A stretch of DNA of 13,135 bases from JADLGL01 sp964611195 (GCA_964611195.1 CAZSXA010000050.1:1-13135), one strand, 5' to 3'. Shown: positions 5,448 through 12,974, counted from the stretch's first letter. The notes: generated by a model not told the origin, from the letters alone. Numbers and translations: made by a program.

Positions 5448-6871
5448 GTGCCCGTTTCGTTCACAACAGCAATACGCAGCATGTTGGTCGTGCCCGAGCG
5501 GCCGACCGGAACGCCTGCGGCGATGACGATCCTGTCGCCCGGGCCGGCGAAGCCTTCGCGCACGGCAACCTCGCAGGCGCGGTCGACCATGCCGTCGATG
5601 TCGGGGGCTTCCTCGCCGAAGAGGCAATGCAGTCCCCAGCCAAGGGCGAGCCGGCGTGCCGTCGCGACCACGGGGGACAGCGCGATAATTGGCGTTTGCG
5701 GCCGCTCGCGCGACACGCGCAGACCGGTCGTGCCGGAGCCGGTGTAACAGCAGATCGCGGCAAGGTGGAGCGTTTCGGCGATCTGACGGACGGCGGCCGC
5801 GATGGCGTCCGCGCCGGTCGACTGCGGCTCGGCGCGCTGGCCGCTGATGATCGATGGGAAGTTGATGTCCTGCTCCACCTCGACGGCGATGCGGTCCATC
5901 GTTGCAACGGTCTCGATCGGGTAGTCGCCGACCGCGGATTCAGCTGAGAGCATGATCGCGTCAGCGCCTTCGAAGACGGCCGTCGCGACGTCGGACACCT
6001 CCGCTCGCGTCGGTACCGGCGCCTTGATCATCGACTCCAGCATCTGGGTGGCAACGACGACCGGTTTGCCGGCGCGGCGCGCGGCACGCGTGATCTGCTT
6101 CTGAATGCCCGGCACGCGTTCCAGCGGAACCTCGACGCCGAGATCGCCACGCGCGACCATGAGCGCGTCCGCAACTTCGATGATATCGTTGAGATGCGTG
6201 ATCGCCTGGGGCTTCTCGATCTTCGCCAGGATACCGACCTTGCGGTCGCTGCGGGCGCGGATGGCATCGAGGTCGGCGGAGTGCTGGACGAAGGAGAGCG
6301 CCACCCAGTCGACGCCGGCTTCGAGCGCCGCATCGAGGTCGGCGCTGTCCTTGTCCGTCATGGCGTCGACCTTGAGCGTCGTATCGGGGACGCTGACGCC
6401 CTTCTTGTCGGAGAGCTGGGTCCCCGACTGGACCTCCGTGACCGCGCGGTCCTTCGAGGCGTCCCGGACGACGAGATTGACCTGGCCGTCATTGAGGAGG
6501 AGCCGGTCGCCGACGCGGAGCGACTCGAATATTTCCGGATGTGGAAGATAAACGCGCCCGGCATCGCCCGGCGTCGGGTCGGAATCGAGGGTGAAGCTTT
6601 GCCCCGGCTCGAGCGTCACATTGGTGTTCTCGAACGTACCGATGCGGAACTTCGGGCCCTGGAGATCGGCGAGGATGCCGATCGGATGCTTGGTTTCGTG
6701 CTCGATGTCGCGGATGAGGCCGACCAGCCGGTTCAGCTCGTCATGCGGCGTATGGCTCATATTGATGCGGAAGATGTCCGCCCCTGCCGCTACCAGGCCG
6801 GCGATCACCTCGCGCTTCGACGATGCCGGCCCGAGGGTGGCGAGAATCTTTATCTTGCGTGACCGCTTCAT
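5435..6871 (-). CDS. pyk: Pyruvate kinase, with K+-independent signature residues
   Basis: A 478-residue cytoplasmic glycolytic enzyme (phosphoenolpyruvate + ADP to pyruvate + ATP). Active-site marks are RINMSH (35-40), KIEKP with catalytic Lys217 and metal ligand Glu219, ARGDLGVE (240-247) with metal ligand Asp243, TQMLESM (275-281) and PTRAEVSD. The C-terminal domain, with YTGSGTTGLRVS and the final RSGTTNMLRI, is complete. Where K+-dependent enzymes have T-K-G-P-E-I-R-T, this one has L-Q-G-P-K-F-R-I (70-77). Lys at the Glu117 position with Leu, Gln and Ile at positions 113, 114 and 120 (rabbit numbering) is the K+-independent pattern. ATG 6871 overlaps the stop of the upstream DUF1036 gene by ATGA, pointing to translational coupling. 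No frame damage. Confidence 0.97.
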   Translation of the reverse strand: MKRSRKIKILATLGPASSKREVIAGLVAAGADIFRINMSHTPHDELNRLVGLIRDIEHETKHPIGILADLQGPKFRIGTFENTNVTLEPGQSFTLDSDPTPGDAGRVYLPHPEIFESLRVGDRLLLNDGQVNLVVRDASKDRAVTEVQSGTQLSDKKGVSVPDTTLKVDAMTDKDSADLDAALEAGVDWVALSFVQHSADLDAIRARSDRKVGILAKIEKPQAITHLNDIIEVADALMVARGDLGVEVPLERVPGIQKQITRAARRAGKPVVVATQMLESMIKAPVPTRAEVSDVATAVFEGADAIMLSAESAVGDYPIETVATMDRIAVEVEQDINFPSIISGQRAEPQSTGADAIAAAVRQIAETLHLAAICCYTGSGTTGLRVSRERPQTPIIALSPVVATARRLALGWGLHCLFGEEAPDIDGMVDRACEVAVREGFAGPGDRIVIAAGVPVGRSGTTNMLRIAVVNETGTGAA

Positions 6872-7449
6872 CGACCGCCGATCCCCTGCTGAACCGTGAG
6901 CTGAACGTTGTGGACGGTCCGATCGCCGGTGTCGATCTGGACGAAGCCGGCCCGGTCATAGCCCCGGGCCACGCAGTCTTCAATGCCGCGAATGGTGAAC
7001 TCCTGGTCCCGCGTGCACATGAAGATGTCTCCCCCGTCGCCGCCCCATTCGCCACCGAGCGTGTAGTCGATGGCGTAGACGTAGTAGTAGCGTGACCGCA
7101 ATGCGCCGGTGATGACAACGGCGCATTCGTTCGGCGAGCCGCGCGGGGAGAGGTTCCACCATCCCTCGCTGACGAGGTCGCCTTCGTCATCATAGCCGAC
7201 CGCCACGCCGACGCTGCTCTCGGTGCCGTTGCAGACCCGAAGGCCGGTACCGGCGTCTTCGGGAACCGGGTTGGTCTCCGCCACGGGCGCAACCGCCGCA
7301 GCGTTCGTTTCTTCTGCTTCGTCACCGTCTCCGGACGAACAGCCCGAAACACCCAGAGCGGCGGCAATGGCGAGACCGATCAGGATGGACCCGCGAGTCC
7401 GAAGGCGCCTGCCGGCGTGGATCGGGCTGGAGGAAGAGTTCACGGGCAT
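6868..7449 (-). CDS. DUF1036 family lipoprotein
   Basis: A 193-residue envelope protein of unknown function. After a basic N-terminus (HAGRRLRTRG) and a hydrophobic segment (SILIGLAIAAALG) comes a lipobox, VSGC, with Cys37 as the expected lipidation site. An acidic, Ala/Pro-rich linker follows. The DUF1036 domain has RVCNGTESSVGVAVGY, SEGWWNLSP, YYYVYAIDY, FMCTRDQEFTIRG, DCVARGYDRAGFVQIDTG and NVQLTVQQG. Four cysteines in the domain (in the RVCN, NECA, FMCT and DCVA motifs) could form disulfides, as expected outside the cytoplasm. The N-terminus is long for a signal peptide, so a later start is possible, but no better ATG is seen. The gene leads the pyk operon and overlaps pyk by four bases, an arrangement also seen in other Rhizobiales. 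Confidence 0.85.
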   Translation of the reverse strand: MPVNSSSSPIHAGRRLRTRGSILIGLAIAAALGVSGCSSGDGDEAEETNAAAVAPVAETNPVPEDAGTGLRVCNGTESSVGVAVGYDDEGDLVSEGWWNLSPRGSPNECAVVITGALRSRYYYVYAIDYTLGGEWGGDGGDIFMCTRDQEFTIRGIEDCVARGYDRAGFVQIDTGDRTVHNVQLTVQQGIGGR

Positions 7450-7475
7450 GGCGAGATGACGCGAATGATGAGCGG

Positions 7476-7505
7476 GTTATGACGCCCGGGATTCTCCAAT
7501 GTCAA
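7476..7505 (-). promoter_or_regulatory. Sigma70-type promoter for the DUF1036-pyk pair
   Basis: Read on the minus strand, a perfect TTGACA (7505-7500) is followed after 18 bases by CATAAC (7481-7476), which keeps the central ATAA of the -10. Transcription would start near 7468, about 20 bases before ATG 7449. This is the best promoter match in the window, and it implies a short leader for the two-gene unit. Confidence 0.6.
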
Positions 7506-7577
7506 CGCGCCGACAATATGCCCGGGGAAGAACCGGTGAAGCCCGGCGGATTTGTACCGGGCGCGCGGCATCAGCCG

Positions 7578-7607
7578 CTTGACCGAGCCGGCTCGGCTCG
7601 GCAAACA
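7578..7607 (+). promoter_or_regulatory. Weak promoter with a palindromic spacer upstream of gapR
   Basis: CTTGAC (7578-7583) is a fair -35. The -10 region (about 7601-7607, GCAAACA) is poor. CCGAGCCGGCTCGG (7583-7596), a perfect 14-bp palindrome, occupies the spacer, with a further CTCGG half-copy after it. A protein bound there would occlude RNA polymerase. Just upstream, GCCCGG (7541-7546) and CCGGGC (7557-7562) form another small inverted repeat. Function is inferred from position only. Confidence 0.3.
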
Positions 7608-7642
7608 GGCCCGCCTCGGACGCACGAATTGGAAAGGTCGAA

Positions 7643-7900
7643 ATGGCGGATACCGGCGGAATTGCAGGCGCTCAACTGAAGGCGCTGGTGGAGCGTATCG
7701 AGCGACTTGAGGACGAGAAGAAGGCGCTCGCCGACGACATCCGCGATATCTATGCCGAGGCCAAGGCAAACGGGTTCGACACCAAGACGCTGCGGCAAGT
7801 GGTCCGACTCAGGAAGCAGGACCGTGCCGAGCGCGAGGAACAGGCCGCGCTTCTCGATCTCTATCTGCACGCATTGGGAATGGCTCCCGCCGAGCAGTAG
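7643..7900 (+). CDS. gapR: GapR-like nucleoid-associated protein (DUF2312/UPF0335)
   Basis: An 85-residue protein of the DUF2312 family. In Caulobacter, GapR clamps overtwisted DNA ahead of replication and transcription and stimulates type II topoisomerases. The sequence shows the coiled-coil first helix (LKALVERIERLEDEKKALADDI), then the hallmark IRDIYAEAKANGFDTKTLRQVVRLRKQD, which carries the DNA-contacting lysines and arginines, and the closing ALLDLYLHALG. Length is normal. GGAAAGG 5-10 bases before ATG 7643 is a good ribosome-binding site. The gene is divergent from the DUF1036-pyk pair and converges on the DUF882 gene, the stops lying six bases apart. Assignment to the family is firm; the exact role is taken from the Caulobacter protein. 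Confidence 0.93.
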   Translation: MADTGGIAGAQLKALVERIERLEDEKKALADDIRDIYAEAKANGFDTKTLRQVVRLRKQDRAEREEQAALLDLYLHALGMAPAEQ

Positions 7901-7906
7901 CGGCTC

Positions 7907-9370
7907 TTACGGGTTCGCCGCCACCGTGAAGCGGACGAGGTCGACCATCGCGACGGTCGAAAGGTAGCCGGCGAAGGCAGTCGTGTTCGGGATGATACGC
8001 CCGGGCTCGAAGCCGCCGGCTACGACACGCTCCGGCTTCATCAGGAACTCCGGTGACGCACCGACATAGGGCGTCGAAAGCCGGACGGCGCCAGCCTGGC
8101 GCAGCGTGCCCGGCTGCGCAATTGCCGTCATCGTGTCGGAATTGACGATCGGCGCGCTCAACTCGGCCAGCGGGTCGAACCAGCGGCGCTCAATTGGCGC
8201 CGCGGCGACCCGGGGCTCCGGTTCGGGATTGGCGAGTGCGACTGCCGGTGCCGGCGTCGGGCGCGGCGTCGGCGTGGTCAGCATGGCCAGCGGATCCGGT
8301 TCGGGATCGGTCGCCGGGGCGAAGGCAAGGGCGGCGCCGACCGGTTCGGTCACGGAAATGCCGGGAATCTCGGCGCGCGCGGGCGGCGGCTCGGGCAGGA
8401 CGGTAACGCCGGCAACGGCGAGCGCCGGCGGCTCCGCGACCGGCGCCGGTTCCGGCTGATTGTCGTTGCGGTCGAACAGTGCCGCGAGGCGACGCTCAGG
8501 ACCGGCGTTGTCGGATGGTGCGCCGAACAGCGCCACGACCTGATCGCCGCGCTCCTGAAAGGCGCGCTGGGCGTCGTCATAGCCGGGCAGCGGCGTGCCG
8601 TCGGACGGGATGTGAAGACTCTGGCCGTCCGGGAACACGGCGGCGAGCTGCGACCGACTGAGCCGGGGCCAATGTCGGACCGAGCCGGTGTCGATATGGA
8701 CGAAGGGCGAGCCGGAGGTCGGGTAGTAGCCGACGCCGCCGATCTGCATCCTCAGCGCCACATTGCGCATCGTTTCCAGACTGACGTCTGGGAACTGGAT
8801 GTCCATCGCCTTGCCGAGAAGGTGCTGGCTGTTCTGTGCGACACCGTTGGAGTTGGATCGCAGCATCTCGTTGGTGGTCGGCGAGCGATAGCCGGAAATG
8901 ATGTTGATCGGCTGTTGTGAGCCGCTCTGCTGGTAGATCTCCCAGGCAAGATCGTAGAGCCGGGGGTCCATCTCGGTCGCTTCGTCCCGGCGCCAGTCAC
9001 GAAGAATATGATTGAGCTGGTCGAGGCCGGACTGCACATAGCGACCGTCTCGCTTGTAGACGGCGGTAACCGTCTCACCGGTATGGAGGTTGTGGAAACT
9101 GAGGGTCCGCTCCGACGCCGCCGACGCCAACTGCACGGTCACCGCGGCGACCGTGCCGGCAAAAATGGCGGAAATCAGCCGGACAGCCCATCTAGGCTTC
9201 CGAGTTCCGCCGCCGCGGTGGTGATCGCCCAATCCTAGCAAACCAGTCTGCCGTCCCGCCGGTCTTCCGGCTTCCAAGCGCACCGACTGTGGATTGCTAT
9301 CGTTAACAATAGCTTGCCACGTCCGGACGCGCCCCGGACCGAAAGATTCCTCCCAGCGTCGTGAAGACAA
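7907..9370 (-). CDS. DUF882 (M15/YcbK-type) peptidoglycan hydrolase-like protein with a Pro/Ala-rich tail
   Basis: A membrane-anchored or exported protein of the DUF882 family, related to zinc D,D-carboxypeptidases and endopeptidases of peptidase family M15. Numbered from 9370, a hydrophobic signal or anchor lies at about 61-85. The catalytic domain (about 88-240) contains IISGYRSPTTN, SQHLLGKAMD (His183, Asp190) and GYYPTSGSPFVHIDTGSVRHWPR (His225), the three expected zinc ligands. Residues 240-487 are low-complexity, rich in Pro, Ala and Glu, with DPLA-M/E-L repeated; such tails often span the periplasm or wall. The frame is open to a TTG at 9370. The true start is unsure: GTG 9283 and TTG 9277, 9241 and 9232 are alternatives nearer the hydrophobic segment, and no ATG is available. 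The hairpin at 9456-9489 separates it from the upstream transpeptidase gene. Confidence 0.85.
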   Translation of the reverse strand: MSSRRWEESFGPGRVRTWQAIVNDSNPQSVRLEAGRPAGRQTGLLGLGDHHRGGGTRKPRWAVRLISAIFAGTVAAVTVQLASAASERTLSFHNLHTGETVTAVYKRDGRYVQSGLDQLNHILRDWRRDEATEMDPRLYDLAWEIYQQSGSQQPINIISGYRSPTTNEMLRSNSNGVAQNSQHLLGKAMDIQFPDVSLETMRNVALRMQIGGVGYYPTSGSPFVHIDTGSVRHWPRLSRSQLAAVFPDGQSLHIPSDGTPLPGYDDAQRAFQERGDQVVALFGAPSDNAGPERRLAALFDRNDNQPEPAPVAEPPALAVAGVTVLPEPPPARAEIPGISVTEPVGAALAFAPATDPEPDPLAMLTTPTPRPTPAPAVALANPEPEPRVAAAPIERRWFDPLAELSAPIVNSDTMTAIAQPGTLRQAGAVRLSTPYVGASPEFLMKPERVVAGGFEPGRIIPNTTAFAGYLSTVAMVDLVRFTVAANP

Positions 9371-9455
9371 CCCATAACGCTGTGGATTTCAAGAGGAATT
9401 CTCGCCTCGCCCCCTGGTGATGATTCACCAAGAGAGCGGTGCGGCAAACCGTCAG

Positions 9456-9489
9456 CCCGCGAGGAGGCCCGGCAAGGCCGCCTCGCGGG
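9456..9489 (-). terminator. Hairpin terminator after the L,D-transpeptidase gene
   Basis: CCCGCGAGG (9456-9464) pairs with CCTCGCGGG (9481-9489). Inside, after one mismatch, GGCC pairs with GGCC around a six-base loop. It lies seven bases past the transpeptidase stop on the minus strand, followed by CTGACGGTTTGCC with only a short T-run. A strong hairpin here argues that the downstream DUF882 gene has its own promoter or depends on read-through. Confidence 0.65.
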
Positions 9490-9495
9490 GCGATG

Positions 9496-11187
9496 TCAGC
9501 CTTCGAGACCGAGGCGGGAACGGACCACAGCGCTGTGGCCGTAGATGTCGTTCTTGAACTGGATCTCGCCGTTCTCGCCCAGCACCGCTGTGAAGTAGGT
9601 GAGATGGACGGGAATGTGGTTGTCGAGGTCGACCTGGCGTTCCTGATTGCCGAACAGGCTCTCCAGACGCTCGGCGTTCCAGTCGGGCGTGCGCGAGAGC
9701 AACGCGTCGGCGAAGGCGAAGGGGTCCTGGACGCGGACACAGCCATGCGAGAACGCCCGGACGTCCCGGCTGAACAGGCTCTTGGAGGGCGTGTCGTGCA
9801 GATAGACCGCGTGATGGTTGGGGAACATGAACTTGATCCGCCCGAGCGCGTTGCCGCCGCCCGGACGCTGGCGCATGGACACCTGATTGGCGGTCAGCTG
9901 GAACCAGTCGACCTCATAAGGATTGACCTGACGCACCGTGCCGTTCCAGCGGGCGAAAACGTCGAAATTGTTGCGGACGAAGTAGCCCGGATCGGAGCGC
10001 AGGATCGGCATCATTTCGTTGGCGACGATTGATGCCGGCACGTACCAGAACGGATTGACGATGAGATGCTCGATCTCGTCGCTGAACATCGGCGTTCGAT
10101 TTGAACGCTGGCCGACGACGACCCTCGTTTCATGCGTGATCGTGCCGTTGTCGACAATCCGGACGGCGAATTCCGGGATGTTGACGTTGACGTAGTACTC
10201 GCCAAACTCGCGCGGAACCCACCGCCAGCGCTCCATATTGGCGATGATCTCGGCTTCGGGATCGACGTCGGGGCCGTTGAGCGCGGTAAGCGTGTTCGGC
10301 CCCACGATCCCGTCCGTGACAAGCCCTGCGACCGACTGGAACGACCGCACCGCTTCGTCGACGGCCTCGTCGAAGACAGTGACGGAGGCGGCGTCGGCGG
10401 CCGGCACATCAAGTCGGGCGCGCAGGATCTCGACACGCTCGTCCTCGTCGCCGAGGCGGAGCGACGGTCCGGCCGGGACCATGACAAGTTCCTCGGCCGT
10501 CCCGGAGCGGATCCGCGCCAGTTCGTCGCGGAGTGCGATGTAGCCGGCGTGAGTTGGATTGAAGGCATCGAGCGCGGCGGCAACGTCATCGGCAGTGATG
10601 ACCGCGCGAAGGGCGGCCGCGGTGTCGGGGAACACCGGATCGATGTCGATATCATGCGCGATCGAGCGCGGATCGAGCCGGCCGGAAAAGGCCTCGCGGG
10701 CATAGGTCGCGACCGCGAGGCTCATCCGGATATCTGCGGCAGCGATCTCCTCGACCGACGGCGCGACTGCTGCGGCCAGCCATTGCGTCAGCGACTGTCC
10801 ATCGGTGCCGAAGTCAGCCGGCGGAGTAACGTAAGCGTTCGGGTCGAGGCCGTCGGCGGCCGAGGCTCCGAGACGGAGGATCGCGGCGAGGGCGTGGTCG
10901 GTGAGCAGTCCGTCCTCGATCCAGGCCGGGCGATAGCCGCGGGCCTGGTAGTAGGCGGTAACGCCGTCGAGGTCGTACTGGGCGCGCTCGGTTTCGGCCG
11001 TGGCCGATTCGAGCTGGTTGCGAATGGCGGTTTCGACCGGCCCGAGCTCGACCTGAAGGATCACCGAGGCCGCGCCACCGCGCACCTGGAATGCCTCGCT
11101 GTCGGCAAAGTATGCCTCGGCACCGGCCGTGCCGACTGCGACCATCACGAACCCGCCGAGCGCTGCCCCAATTCCCTTACGCATCAT
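9496..11187 (-). CDS. YcbB-type L,D-transpeptidase (YkuD domain)
   Basis: A 563-residue periplasmic enzyme that makes 3-3 peptidoglycan cross-links or attaches proteins to the wall. Order: signal peptide (MMRKGIGAALGGFVMVAVGTAGAEA); a helical scaffold domain (about 45-240) with YQARGYRPAWIEDG and LDPNAY; a PG_binding_1 domain (LRLGDEDERVEILRARL through GIVGPNTLTALN); and a YkuD catalytic domain starting at ERWRWVP. The catalytic motif is FSHGCVRVQDP, with His481 and Cys483. The long insertion around PGYFVRNNFDVFARWNG, before the catalytic loop, is the capping subdomain typical of YcbB. I chose ATG 11187, with AGGA five bases upstream; ATG 11223 lacks a ribosome-binding site and would bury the signal peptide. 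It lies 87 bp downstream of the sigma54 regulator on the same strand. Confidence 0.93.
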   Translation of the reverse strand: MMRKGIGAALGGFVMVAVGTAGAEAYFADSEAFQVRGGAASVILQVELGPVETAIRNQLESATAETERAQYDLDGVTAYYQARGYRPAWIEDGLLTDHALAAILRLGASAADGLDPNAYVTPPADFGTDGQSLTQWLAAAVAPSVEEIAAADIRMSLAVATYAREAFSGRLDPRSIAHDIDIDPVFPDTAAALRAVITADDVAAALDAFNPTHAGYIALRDELARIRSGTAEELVMVPAGPSLRLGDEDERVEILRARLDVPAADAASVTVFDEAVDEAVRSFQSVAGLVTDGIVGPNTLTALNGPDVDPEAEIIANMERWRWVPREFGEYYVNVNIPEFAVRIVDNGTITHETRVVVGQRSNRTPMFSDEIEHLIVNPFWYVPASIVANEMMPILRSDPGYFVRNNFDVFARWNGTVRQVNPYEVDWFQLTANQVSMRQRPGGGNALGRIKFMFPNHHAVYLHDTPSKSLFSRDVRAFSHGCVRVQDPFAFADALLSRTPDWNAERLESLFGNQERQVDLDNHIPVHLTYFTAVLGENGEIQFKNDIYGHSAVVRSRLGLEG

Positions 11188-11212
11188 TTCGTCCTGCCCT
11201 TTAGTACGCAGA

Positions 11213-11230
11213 CTTAAGCACATTTCTTAA
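11213..11230 (-). promoter_or_regulatory. AT-rich dyad upstream of the L,D-transpeptidase
   Basis: On the minus strand TTAAG and CTTAA form a 5-bp inverted repeat around seven bases (11230-11213), in an AT-rich patch of an otherwise GC-rich region, 26-43 bases before ATG 11187. It could be an operator. The two TTAA cores are nine bases apart, not seven as in a CtrA box, and no GG-N10-GC sigma54 promoter is seen next to it. Confidence 0.25.
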
Positions 11231-11274
11231 TTCGCCAACGCGACGTTCCGCCGGTGCGACCAATCACAAACCTG

Positions 11275-12723
11275 TCATTCCGCCGCGACATCGCCGGTCT
11301 CGCGCAAACGCCGATAAAGCGTCGACCGGCCGATGCCGAGGCGGCGCGCCACGAGCGACATCCGCCCGCCATAATGGTCGAGAGCGAGCCGGATCGCGTC
11401 TTCTTCGATCTCTGCCAGCGGCCGGACCTCGCCATCGCGCAGCAGCGACAGGTGCGGCTCGCCGTCTTCGACGGGCGGCAAATCTAGCGCGGTCGATGGC
11501 ATCTCCGCTGTAGCCGCCGGGCCACGGTCGGCGACCTCGAGTTGCGCCTCAATCTGCGGGAACTCGGCCGGCGTCAGCCTTTCGCCGTCGGCGAGAACCA
11601 CGGCACGGAAGACAGCGTTCTCGAGTTGGCGGATGTTGCCGGGCCAGCGAAAGGCCAACAGCAGTTGCATCGCCGCGGCGTCGAGGCCGCGAAGCTGCGG
11701 CTTGCCTTCTTCGGCGGCAAAGCGTGCCGCGAAATGACGGGCGAGTTCGGGAATGTCCTCCGGCCGTTCGCGGAGTGGCGGGATGCGGATCGGGAAGACA
11801 TTGAGCCGGTAGAACAGATCCTCGCGGAATCTACCCGCGCTGACGAGGTCCATCAGGCTCTGATTGGTCGCCGAGACGAGGCGAATGTCGACCTTCACCG
11901 GGCGACGCGCGCCGATCGGGTCGATCTCGCCGTCCTGAAGCGCCCGCAGTAGCTTGACCTGAATTTCAGGCGGCAGCTCGCCGACCTCGTCGAGGAAGAG
12001 CGTTCCGCCATGGGCTTCCTGGAACTTGCCGATGTGGCGCTCGCTCGCACCAGTGAAAGCACCCTTCTCGTGGCCGAAGAGGATGCTTTCGACGAGCTTC
12101 TCCGGAATGGCTCCGCAATTGACGGTGATGAACGGCTTGGATTTGCGGCTGCCGGTGCCCTGAATGGCTCTGGCGATCAGCTCCTTGCCGACGCCGGACT
12201 CGCCCTCGATCAGAATCGGAATCTGCGACTTCGCCGCGCGCTCGCCGAGGCCGATGACGCGCTGCATTGCCGGCGAGCGGGTGATGATATCGGCGAAGGT
12301 CAGGGTGCCGGCGGCGCTCTTCTTGATCCGCTGTATCTCGCCTTCGAGCGCGCCGAGCTTGAGCGCGTTGGCGATCGAGACCTGCAGTCGCTCCGGCGAC
12401 AACGGCTTGACGATGAAATCGATGGCGCCGGCGCGCATGGCGCTCACCACGGTGTCGATGCCGCCATGGGCGGTCTGGACGATCACCGGAAGATGCCGCC
12501 CGGCCTTCCGCAAGCGTTCCAGAACGCCCATGCCGTCGAGGTCGGGCATCACCAGATCGAGGATCACGAGATCGATCGCGTCGCCGCCGGCGGAAGTGAG
12601 AAGCTCGGCGGCCGCTTCGCCGCCTTCGACCACGGTCGACTCATAGCCGAACTTCGTCACCGACGCCTCGAGGAGTCGGCGCTGAACAGGGTCGTCGTCG
12701 ACGATCAGGATGGAGGTCGCCAT
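11275..12723 (-). CDS. NtrC-family sigma54-dependent response regulator
   Basis: A 482-residue transcription activator with all three classical parts. The receiver domain (1-120) has acidic residues Asp9-Asp11, phospho-acceptor Asp56 in LVILDLVMPD, Thr84 and Lys106, all intact. The AAA+ domain (about 145-380) has Walker A GESGVGKE (174-181), an intact GAFTGA loop (221-226) that contacts sigma54, Walker B GGTLFLDE (239-246), and RFREDLFYRLNVF and FRWPGNIRQLEN. The Fis-type helix-turn-helix is at the C-terminus (MSLVARRLGIGRSTLYRRLRE). Phosphorylation should trigger oligomerisation and ATP-driven opening of sigma54 promoters. No sensor kinase lies in the window, so it is an orphan here. The transpeptidase gene follows it after 87 bp, suggesting but not proving a role in wall control. 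Start ATG 12723 gives the standard ATSILIVDDD beginning. Confidence 0.95.
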   Translation of the reverse strand: MATSILIVDDDPVQRRLLEASVTKFGYESTVVEGGEAAAELLTSAGGDAIDLVILDLVMPDLDGMGVLERLRKAGRHLPVIVQTAHGGIDTVVSAMRAGAIDFIVKPLSPERLQVSIANALKLGALEGEIQRIKKSAAGTLTFADIITRSPAMQRVIGLGERAAKSQIPILIEGESGVGKELIARAIQGTGSRKSKPFITVNCGAIPEKLVESILFGHEKGAFTGASERHIGKFQEAHGGTLFLDEVGELPPEIQVKLLRALQDGEIDPIGARRPVKVDIRLVSATNQSLMDLVSAGRFREDLFYRLNVFPIRIPPLRERPEDIPELARHFAARFAAEEGKPQLRGLDAAAMQLLLAFRWPGNIRQLENAVFRAVVLADGERLTPAEFPQIEAQLEVADRGPAATAEMPSTALDLPPVEDGEPHLSLLRDGEVRPLAEIEEDAIRLALDHYGGRMSLVARRLGIGRSTLYRRLRETGDVAAE

Positions 12724-12974
12724 CGGATCGTGGGGGCTCGCGATAGGTCGGCTGCGCCATCGGAGGCGCGCGGGATCAGGCGAATGATCCGCGGCGTTGG
12801 GTTAACGCGCCATTGACGGAAAGGGGTCCGGCGGCGACAAACGTCCCAAATTGATGCGATCCGGGCGCCGGTGTGGCTTTGGCGCACCCCGAAGACCGTT
12901 CGCCCGATGCGCTTGCGCGCAGCGCTCATGCCCGCCAGATATCCCGCGACACGATCTCAAGCTGGACGACGCCC
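12724..12974. promoter_or_regulatory. Divergent intergenic region between the regulator and the oligoendopeptidase
   Basis: About 250 bases between two head-to-head genes, so both promoters should be here. GCGTT and AACGC (12794-12808) form a small inverted repeat containing GTTAAC, about 70-85 bases from the regulator start. On the plus strand TTGACG (12813-12818) is a possible -35, but the matching -10 (GACAAA, 12836-12841) is poor. No sigma54 GG-N10-GC promoter was found by eye. No coding frame here looks real. Confidence 0.35.

Noticed and set aside
8106..8459. Gly/Ser/Ala-rich plus-strand open frame
   Set aside because: Antisense of the Pro/Ala-rich tail of the DUF882 protein; low-complexity composition is expected from the complement of that tail.
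10132..11217. 361-residue plus-strand open frame
   Set aside because: Antisense of the L,D-transpeptidase. High GC keeps the opposite strand open; no recognisable motif.
11214..11230. CtrA box (TTAA-N7-TTAA) upstream of the transpeptidase
   Set aside because: The two TTAA cores are nine bases apart, not seven.
12010..12816. 268-residue plus-strand open frame
   Set aside because: Antisense of the sigma54 regulator, whose Walker and GAFTGA motifs settle the coding strand.
12724..12974. Sigma54 promoter for autoregulation of the response regulator
   Set aside because: TGGC-like sequences occur, but none has the GG-N10-GC spacing with a TTGC-type downstream element.
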